A stretch of DNA of 48,401 nt from Chloracidobacterium sp. CP2_5A (GTDB lineage: Bacteria; Acidobacteriota; Blastocatellia; Chloracidobacteriales; Chloracidobacteriaceae), in the NCBI GenBank assembly GCA_002254845.1, contig NKPT01000024.1, forward strand, positions 1 through 48,401, in the 5' to 3' direction. The position numbers and the translations under genes were made by a program. Shown here piece after piece: positions 43,222-48,401 of the stretch. Within the stretch, counting starts at the first letter, position 1. The number at the start of each line of letters is the position of its first letter. The notes beneath the pieces are model-generated. The model saw only the letters and a program-made list of their open reading frames with translations, searched no databases and had not been told where the DNA came from.

Positions 43222-44487
43222 ATGAAAGCTTGTCCAAAGTGTGAAACGCTGTGGGACGACGGCAAGCGATTTTGTCCCTACCACGGGCTGCCGTTGACGC
43301 CTGCGCCGGAAGCCGTCCCGGAGGCTGTCGCGCCTGTGGACGCTGAGATCACCGTCCGGATGAGCGAGGAGGAGCGGGCGCGGCTGTTTACGCCGCAGTT
43401 TCTGATGTCCGCCGTTTCCTCCGAGGCGGGCGCCGCCGCCGCGCTTGAAGCGGCGCAGCCCGTGGCGGCGTCCTCGCCGCCGGTCGCGGAAGCCTTCTCC
43501 ATCGAGGACCCGCCGACCGCGAAGTCCTCCAATCAGGCGTCCCCGGTTGAGCCGTCGCCTCCCGAGCTGGACTTGTTCATCCCGCCCACGGTGGTGGTTT
43601 CGCCAGCGGCGCTTCCGCCGCCGCTGGGCGCCTTTATTCCGCCGACTGTGATGGTCGCGCCGGCCGAAGCGGAAGTCGCGATGCCGGCGCCGGCGGACGC
43701 GGAGGCTTCCGCGCCAACGCCGGTCACGACGGCTGCGCCTGTTTCAGCCGATGACGGCTTGCCGTTGACGAGAGCGGTTCCGGAGCTCAGAACCTCGCGC
43801 TTGGATCCGGCGGCAACCATTGTGCAGGCGGGACAGGTCGGACCGGTTGGCCCGTGTCTGCCGCCGCCGTTGCCCCCCGCGGCATCGCCTGATGATGAGG
43901 TTGCATTCATTCTCGACTTAGGCGAGAAAAGCGGCGCCTGCTTGCCCCCGCCGGCTGAAGCGAAGCCGGCTGAAGCGGAACCGGCGCCGCCGGCCCGCGC
44001 CGTGACGCCGTCGGCGGTGCCGGCGCTCGTTACGCCGCCGTCGCCAACGATCAAGCGGCGCACGGCGGTGCAGTATTTCAAGCTCTTCAACGAGCGCAAA
44101 AAAGTTATCCAGCAGTTCGTTCAGCGCCTCGATCCGAAAAAGGCTCGCGTCGTCGAAGGCCACAGCAACCAGGAAGACCACCTCATGCACCGCTATGACA
44201 TCGCTTTTCGCTGTCTGGGCGCGGCGCGAGCGTTTCCGCTGGTCATCATTTTGCAGCGCAAGCCGGTTTACGCGCTCATCACCTCGGTCGATCTGTTTGA
44301 GATCGCCGAAAATCCGCTGCTGCGCGCGGAGCGCGTGAAAAGCCTTGGCGGCGAGGCGAGGTCAACGCCCAACGGGGTCATCTATCACCTTTCGTACGGC
44401 GAGGACCTTCCGACCGAGGGGCTTGACGATTGGCTGAAAGCGACATTTCAGGCGATTGCGGGACTGCTTCCGGGCGCGAGCTTGTGA
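43222..44487 (+). CDS. Zinc-ribbon protein with Pro/Ala-rich middle and unknown C-terminal domain
   Basis: 421 residues from ATG 43222; the frame extends a further 13 codons. The N-terminus KACPKCETLWDDGKRFCPYHG is a small zinc ribbon (CxxC then CxxH). Residues about 30-285 are low-complexity Pro/Ala/Val, with repeats such as FIPPTV and a 15-bp in-frame tandem duplication (PAEAK, PAEAE). The C-terminal about 140 residues are globular: VQYFKLFNERKKVIQQFVQR, HLMHRYDIAFRCLGAARAFP and SLGGEARSTPNGVIYHLSYG. I do not recognise that domain. The architecture suggests a scaffold or regulator. It is followed by rluD with a 1-bp gap. Confidence 0.7.
   Translation: MKACPKCETLWDDGKRFCPYHGLPLTPAPEAVPEAVAPVDAEITVRMSEEERARLFTPQFLMSAVSSEAGAAAALEAAQPVAASSPPVAEAFSIEDPPTAKSSNQASPVEPSPPELDLFIPPTVVVSPAALPPPLGAFIPPTVMVAPAEAEVAMPAPADAEASAPTPVTTAAPVSADDGLPLTRAVPELRTSRLDPAATIVQAGQVGPVGPCLPPPLPPAASPDDEVAFILDLGEKSGACLPPPAEAKPAEAEPAPPARAVTPSAVPALVTPPSPTIKRRTAVQYFKLFNERKKVIQQFVQRLDPKKARVVEGHSNQEDHLMHRYDIAFRCLGAARAFPLVIILQRKPVYALITSVDLFEIAENPLLRAERVKSLGGEARSTPNGVIYHLSYGEDLPTEGLDDWLKATFQAIAGLLPGASL
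43950..43979 (+). repeat. 15-bp tandem duplication in the zinc-ribbon gene
   Basis: GCCGGCTGAAGCGAA (43950-43964) is followed by GCCGGCTGAAGCGGA (43965-43979), one mismatch, in frame. Confidence 0.85.
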
Positions 44488-44488
44488 G

Positions 44489-45457
44489 ATGGACATGGAT
44501 GCCGCCGCCGAAGCGAATTGGTGCCAGGTGCCGGCCGCCGCGGCTGGCGCGCGGCTCGACGCATTCTTAGCCGAGCGCTTGGGCGTGAGTCGGGCGCGCG
44601 TGCAGCGCGCCATTGCCGAAGGCGAAGTGCGAGTCAATGGGCGGGTCTTGCGCTCGAGCTACCGGGTTGAGCCGGGCGACGAAATTGACGCTGAAATTCC
44701 CGCGCCGGTCACAACCGATCTTCAGCCGGAAGACCTGCCGCTCACGATTCTGTTTGAGGACGAAGCCATCATCGCGCTCGACAAGCCGGCTGGACAGGTC
44801 GTGCATCCGGCAGCCGGCGTCGCCAGCGGGACGCTCGCCAACGCCCTGGCGTTTCACTTTGGCGGGCGCTATCCGGGCGGCGCGACGCGGCGTCCGGGGA
44901 TCGTGCATCGTCTTGACCGCGACACTTCCGGCGTGATGGTCGTGGCGAAGACCGATGTGGCGCTCGAGCGGTTGGCCGAGCAGTTTCGCGCGCGAGCCGT
45001 GGAAAAGCGCTACATAGCGCTGGTGCACGGCGATGTCGTCGGCGCCGGCGTCATTGATGCGCCCATCGGCCGCGACCGAAGAAACCGCCTCAAGATGACG
45101 GTTGATCCTGCCGGGCGCCCGGCGCGGTCAGGCTATGCCGTCAGCCAGCGGCTGGGCGCGGCGACGCTGCTTGATGTCCGGATTGAAACTGGGCGGACGC
45201 ATCAAATTCGCGTCCACTGCGCGCACATCCGGCATCCGGTGGTCGGCGATCCGCTCTACGGGCTGGGGCGGGATCGGCAACTCCGCGATATGGCCCAGCG
45301 CCGAGCGGTCGAGCGGCTGGGGCGACAGTTTCTCCATGCCGCGCAACTGGCTTTCGCGCACCCAATGGACGGGCGTCCGATGCGCTTCAGCTCTCCGCTT
45401 CCGGCTGATTTAGCGGCGTGCTTGCAGGCTTTTGCCGGGCCAGGCGAGAGCGCATGA
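44489..45457 (+). CDS. rluD: Ribosomal large subunit pseudouridine synthase RluD-like
   Basis: 322-residue RluA-family enzyme. An S4 RNA-binding domain occupies about residues 15-75 (ARLDAFLAERLGVSRARVQR). The catalytic domain has the signature HRLDRDTSGVMVVAKT with the essential Asp near residue 146, VEKRYIALVHGDV, and ETGRTHQIRVHCAHIRHPVVGDPLYG. The S4 domain plus length favour RluD (23S rRNA helix 69 uridines) over RluA or TruC. ATG 44489 lies one base after the preceding stop, so translation is probably coupled. A hairpin follows the stop. Confidence 0.9.
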   Translation: MDMDAAAEANWCQVPAAAAGARLDAFLAERLGVSRARVQRAIAEGEVRVNGRVLRSSYRVEPGDEIDAEIPAPVTTDLQPEDLPLTILFEDEAIIALDKPAGQVVHPAAGVASGTLANALAFHFGGRYPGGATRRPGIVHRLDRDTSGVMVVAKTDVALERLAEQFRARAVEKRYIALVHGDVVGAGVIDAPIGRDRRNRLKMTVDPAGRPARSGYAVSQRLGAATLLDVRIETGRTHQIRVHCAHIRHPVVGDPLYGLGRDRQLRDMAQRRAVERLGRQFLHAAQLAFAHPMDGRPMRFSSPLPADLAACLQAFAGPGESA

Positions 45458-45460
45458 AAA

Positions 45461-45487
45461 ACGCGCGGGGAGAGCGTCCCCGCGCGT
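45461..45487 (-). terminator. Intrinsic terminator between rluD and the Cys-rich gene
   Basis: ACGCGCGGGGA (45461-45471) and TCCCCGCGCGT (45477-45487) form a perfect 11-bp stem around GAGCG. Read on the minus strand it is followed by TTTTT, so it terminates the Cys-rich gene. On the plus strand no T-run follows, though the stem may still slow polymerase after rluD. Confidence 0.8.
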
Positions 45488-45513
45488 CGAAAAGAGGCGT
45501 CGCCAGCGAAGCC

Positions 45514-45786
45514 TTAGCGGACAGCTTTCTTGGACTTCTGGCTTGCGGAGCACTGACCGCCAGCGCAGCAGTCGCTACCTGGCGCGCAGCATTCCGCGCC
45601 CATGTCGCAGGACTGCCCGGCGCAGCAGTTGGGCTTGTCGCAGCAGGCGGCTGAGGCTTCTTTCTTCTTCGTCGCGCAGCAGGTCGCAGGCGCCTTTTTC
45701 GCCGTCTTTGGCGTCTTGGCTTCGACGAAAGCGCCGCCGAAGGTCGTGGCGGCAAGGAACAAAGCGGGAACAATGACTTTCAACAT
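45514..45786 (-). CDS. Small secreted cysteine-rich protein
   Basis: 90 residues. A signal peptide (MLKVIVPALFLAATTFGGAF, cleavage near AFVEA) precedes a Lys-rich spacer and a mature part with twelve cysteines, mostly in pairs: ATCCATK, AACCDK, PNCCAGQSC, GAECCAPGSDCCAGGQCS. The pattern suggests metal binding (metallothionein-like) or a disulfide-knotted extracellular peptide. ATG 45786 has AAGGAG nine bases upstream, a strong site, and a perfect terminator follows, so this is a well-defined single-gene unit. I do not recognise a named family. Confidence 0.8.
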   Translation of the reverse strand: MLKVIVPALFLAATTFGGAFVEAKTPKTAKKAPATCCATKKKEASAACCDKPNCCAGQSCDMGAECCAPGSDCCAGGQCSASQKSKKAVR

Positions 45787-45886
45787 GAGAGCGTCTCCTT
45801 AGGTTCAAATCGACCAAGTCGTGAATCGTTTGGCGCCCCAGGCGGAAGCGCCGTTGTCAATGCGACAGCCGGTTCACGCTTTAGGA

Positions 45887-46447
45887 CTAAATTCTGAAGA
45901 CGCGGCACCTCAGGTAAGTTTCACGACGCGAGGGAACATAAGTTGCGGGCGCTCTCCGCGGCGTCGGGCTGGGCCTGACATCCGCTGCCCGCGTTGCCAG
46001 CGTCAGGGTCGTCGTCGCCAGCGGGGCGTCAAGCGCAAAGACTGGGGAAACCGTAAAGCGGCTTAGCTCGGCGGGATGGTAGCATCCGCAGCCGGTCGCG
46101 CCGCCTTCCAGCAGCCAGCGCGGCGACTGGCCGCGCCTAACGCCGGTGTCCGCGGCGACGCTTGGCGAATCGGCCGTCGGCTGGGCGGCCGGCTCAGTTT
46201 GGCAAACCTTGACCCTCTTTGAGGCGCAGCAGGCCGGCTCGGGCTTTAACTTGGCTTTCGTCGCCAGACGAGTCTCCGCCGTTGGCGACTTAGACAAGGC
46301 GGAGGCGCCCGCCGGTTGCGCCGCGCGCGCTTCGGCGGCCTGCGCGCAGCCGCCAAGCAGACAGGTCAACACGCAGGCCAGCGGCGACGCCCAAAGGCTC
46401 GCGACAACCAGCATTGAAATAAGCGTTGACCATCGAGAAGCGCGCAT
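45887..46447 (-). CDS. Secreted protein with cysteine motifs, unknown function
   Basis: 186 residues from ATG 46447 (ATG 46462 is an alternative). The N-terminus MRASRWSTLISMLVVASLWA followed by SPLACVLTCLLGGC looks like a signal or anchor segment. The middle has EPACCASKRVKVC, then ATGCGCYHP, and the C-terminus is basic with Pro/Arg (PTPRRAPATYVPSRR, ending RCRVFRI). A CxC-His cluster hints at metal or redox binding. A possible promoter on the minus strand, TTGACT (46482-46487) and CATGAT (46458-46463) with an 18-base spacer, would give a nearly leaderless transcript starting at 46447; this is weak evidence. Confidence 0.6.
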   Translation of the reverse strand: MRASRWSTLISMLVVASLWASPLACVLTCLLGGCAQAAEARAAQPAGASALSKSPTAETRLATKAKLKPEPACCASKRVKVCQTEPAAQPTADSPSVAADTGVRRGQSPRWLLEGGATGCGCYHPAELSRFTVSPVFALDAPLATTTLTLATRAADVRPSPTPRRAPATYVPSRRETYLRCRVFRI

Positions 46448-46483
46448 TATGTCAAGTATCATGCCAAACTTTTGAAAGACAAG

Positions 46484-46978
46484 TCAAGTTTCAGCTTGGA
46501 AAGCTTCCAGAACAATGTGATTTGCCTCAAGCGCTTGCGTCCGGCAGACAACGGGCGTATCGGTGACGCCGCTGATGAGGGCTTCAAAGAAGCCAGCGAG
46601 CAGCGGGCTTGCCTTGCTCGCGCCATCTCGGATGTGAACCGCCAGCGTCGGCTCGCCTTCAACAAAGACGCACTGCCCGAAGCCATGCGCGCTCAGGTAA
46701 GCGTGGCATAAGGCAAGGAAGGGTTCAACAGGCGCTTGCGCCAACGGCAAAGCGGAGCCGGTTCGCTCGGCGAGCAGGCGCGCGAATCGCTCGACCATCC
46801 GCTTGCCCCAGGCTTGTCCAATCCGGCGCAGGTAGTCCGACGCATCGGCTTCCGCTTCGCGTAGCGCGTCCAGCAGATCGTCCAGGTCTGGGGCCGCCAG
46901 GCTAGGCGCGCCGGTTGCGTCCGCGCAAAGGCCGCGCTTGCCATCCAGCCGAAAAAAGGTCTCGTCGGTTGCCGACAT
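46484..46978 (-). CDS. Hypothetical protein, possibly V4R-like
   Basis: 164 residues. Helical N-terminal half (LDDLLDALREAEADASDYLR, IGQAWGKRMVERFARLL), then a beta-rich stretch with CHAYLSAHGFGQCVFVEGEP and GFFEALISGVTDTPVVCRTQ. The late Cys plus the G-x-F-E-A-L-I-S-G pattern vaguely recalls V4R small-molecule-binding domains; I would not name it on this basis. ATG 46978 has GGGAGAG nine bases upstream. It follows the 47008 gene by 29 bp on the same strand, probably one operon. Confidence 0.65.
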   Translation of the reverse strand: MSATDETFFRLDGKRGLCADATGAPSLAAPDLDDLLDALREAEADASDYLRRIGQAWGKRMVERFARLLAERTGSALPLAQAPVEPFLALCHAYLSAHGFGQCVFVEGEPTLAVHIRDGASKASPLLAGFFEALISGVTDTPVVCRTQALEANHIVLEAFQAET

Positions 46979-47007
46979 CGCTGGCCGCTCTCCCTACAGT
47001 CGCTTGC

Positions 47008-48396
47008 CTATCCGAAGCCGAAGCCGCCGCGCCCAAACGAGCCGGAGCGTCCGGCGCGGGTTCCGGTGACGCGCCCGCCCGAGCCAATCCGCACCGTGCT
47101 CCGCCCAAAGCCGCTGGGCTTGCTGCGCCCAACGCCGCGCGCGCCGCCCGTCCGGGCGCTGGAAAACATGGTCGGGCGCGACATCGGCGTGTAACTCGGC
47201 ACGCGCCCGGCCATCGGGTTCGTCGCCGGCGTAATCGTTCGGTAGTAAGGCGCGCGGCTGACGTAAGCCGGCGACGGCGCATAAAGCGGGTAGGAGTAGA
47301 AAAACCACGCGCTGCCCAGGGGATGGCCGCCGTAGTAATAACGCGGGCGACTCCCGGACGCCGTGGTCTGGTTTGGATCGGGGACGAATTCGCTTGCCGG
47401 GAGAATGGCAATCTGGATGCCGGCGTTTTTGTAGTCCACGAAGTCCTCGTTGAGGTCGTCCATCTCTTCTTTGCGCGAGCTGTCGGGCAGCACGTAGATG
47501 ACGCTTTTGATGCCCGCCGCGCGAAGCTTGTCCGCTGGCGGCACTTTGGCCAGGTAGCGGTTGTCGAACTGGTTGTCGGCGTCCTTGTATTCATTGAGCC
47601 GGTAAGCGTCGAGCAGGAATGCCGGCGGCGCGTCTTCCGGCAATGTCGCCTGCTTGGAGGCGACTTCATCGGCATAGTAGAGCATTGACGCCAACGTTTC
47701 ATGCGATGGCGTGACGCCCAGCGGGTGCGGGTAGTTGTCGAAAGTCGCGACCAGGCGGCAATGCGCCGCCAGCCCGGCCGCGTAGGCCACGCTGTCGCGC
47801 CCGATGAGGTCTATGATGATGGCGGTTTCCGTCGGATTGGAGGCGTTGGCGATAATGTCTTCGGCCAGCGCCTGCCCGCGTCCGTAGCTCGCTTCCATGC
47901 TCGGCGCGAAAACCGGGCTGAGCTGCTCCCGTAGCGAAGCGGACTGTAACGACTGAATCAGCGTCGGCACAAAGTACGGCTGCCATTTGCCGCGCGGCTC
48001 AAACGCCCGCAGGAGGGCGTCTTGGTCAAGGTACTTCTTCCATTCCTGGCTGTTGCGCGAATCAATCTGCGTTTTCGGGACGCTGAAGCTGAGCGGGCGG
48101 TCTTCCGAGCCAACGTTCCAACCGCTCTTTTTTTGAATTTCAAGGGAGTCAGCGTCGATTTCCTTTTCGTCAAAAAGAGCCACGAGCCCGGCGACGCCGC
48201 CGATGGCGACGACGCCAGCCGTCGCGCCGCCGATGATCCATCCGCGCCGCGAAACCTTTTGCCACCACGGCTTCGTGCCGCTCGCGTACCCGCCGGCCGG
48301 CGCGGCGTACGGATTAGCGGTGTAGGCCGGCGGCGCGTAATTGATCCGCCCAATGCCGCCGGACCCGGAAAATTGCTCGCTTGCGCCGCCCGGCAT
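47008..48396 (-). CDS. Single-pass membrane protein with Gly/Arg-rich tail, unknown function
   Basis: 462 residues; ATG 48396 is five bases from the window edge, so the gene could start further upstream. A short Ala/Pro/Tyr/Gly-rich N-terminus precedes a basic stretch and one membrane segment (about residues 53-74, WIIGGATAGVVAIGGVAGLV). A globular alpha/beta domain follows (about 95-330), with NPTETAIIIDLIGRDSVAYA, LVATFDNYPHPLGVTPSHET and GIKSVIYVLPDSSRKEEMDD. The C-terminal about 120 residues are rich in Tyr, Pro, Ser, then Gly/Arg/Ser, ending GRGGFGFG. I do not recognise the family. A surface-exposed or nucleoprotein-like tail is possible. Confidence 0.7.
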   Translation of the reverse strand: MPGGASEQFSGSGGIGRINYAPPAYTANPYAAPAGGYASGTKPWWQKVSRRGWIIGGATAGVVAIGGVAGLVALFDEKEIDADSLEIQKKSGWNVGSEDRPLSFSVPKTQIDSRNSQEWKKYLDQDALLRAFEPRGKWQPYFVPTLIQSLQSASLREQLSPVFAPSMEASYGRGQALAEDIIANASNPTETAIIIDLIGRDSVAYAAGLAAHCRLVATFDNYPHPLGVTPSHETLASMLYYADEVASKQATLPEDAPPAFLLDAYRLNEYKDADNQFDNRYLAKVPPADKLRAAGIKSVIYVLPDSSRKEEMDDLNEDFVDYKNAGIQIAILPASEFVPDPNQTTASGSRPRYYYGGHPLGSAWFFYSYPLYAPSPAYVSRAPYYRTITPATNPMAGRVPSYTPMSRPTMFSSARTGGARGVGRSKPSGFGRSTVRIGSGGRVTGTRAGRSGSFGRGGFGFG

Positions 48397-48401
48397 GGAC
48401 A

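Noticed and set aside
1-48401. tRNA, rRNA, insertion sequences or prophage genes
   Set aside because: No cloverleaf with a recognisable T-arm, no rRNA signature, and no transposase, integrase or phage structural protein was found by eye.

Overview
The window is a GC-rich (roughly two-thirds G+C by eye) bacterial chromosome segment with densely packed genes, many joined by ATGA, GTGA or TAATG overlaps. The gene mix fits an Acidobacteriota bacterium, perhaps Chloracidobacterium-like: hopanoid-type squalene synthases (HpnC/HpnD), a type I-G CRISPR locus, a giant Ser/Thr kinase-ATPase-GAF-SpoIIE protein, a BNR-repeat (VPS10/sortilin-like) secreted propeller, FO-synthase CofH and an Anbu-type proteasome cluster. 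There is no rRNA or other taxonomic marker, so this placement is an inference. I saw no tRNA, rRNA, transposase or integrase.

1-7490 (minus strand): a type I-G (formerly I-U) CRISPR-cas operon in the order csb1, csb2, cas3, a Cas3-extension-like protein, cas4-cas1 fusion, cas2. It runs toward an array of which only a probable repeat end lies at bases 1-16. The adaptation genes (cas4-cas1, cas2) and csb2 read cleanly. cas3 and csb1 (cas7) are broken by several independent lesions: a loss of the DEAH half of the helicase, frameshifts, an in-frame stop and replaced HD residues. The locus therefore looks unable to interfere.

7817-13302 (minus): galactokinase, a short-chain dehydrogenase, a membrane pseudokinase fused to a beta-helix domain, and a MocA/XdhC pair for molybdenum-enzyme maturation. 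13482-16013 (plus): an anti-sigma-like membrane protein and CofH.

15866-23013 (minus): a circularly permuted ATP-grasp protein whose 3' end overlaps cofH by 148 bp, a broken secreted-protein gene, hpnD and hpnC, and a CHASE3 hybrid histidine kinase. 23251-30144 (plus): a collinear run of alpha-E protein, Anbu protease, a stand-alone Hpt protein, a glucose-dehydrogenase-like SDR, BluB and the BNR propeller. ATP-grasp, alpha-E and Anbu normally form one operon; here the ATP-grasp gene is split off about 6 kb away.

30184-34199 (minus): ftsK and prfB, the latter with a canonical programmed +1 frameshift. 34470-36362 (plus): an ABC exporter. 36402-41768 (minus): the giant kinase/ATPase/phosphatase. 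42123-45457 (plus): a small conserved-looking protein, a peroxiredoxin-like gene with an in-frame UGA exactly at the first cysteine of a CPFC motif and a SECIS-like hairpin just downstream (a candidate selenoprotein), a zinc-ribbon protein and RluD. 45514 to the end (minus): two small secreted cysteine-containing proteins and two proteins of unknown function.

Throughout the window, short perfect or near-perfect tandem duplications (10-18 bp) recur between genes and, in frame, inside genes. This is a signature of slippage or duplication that no single feature explains.
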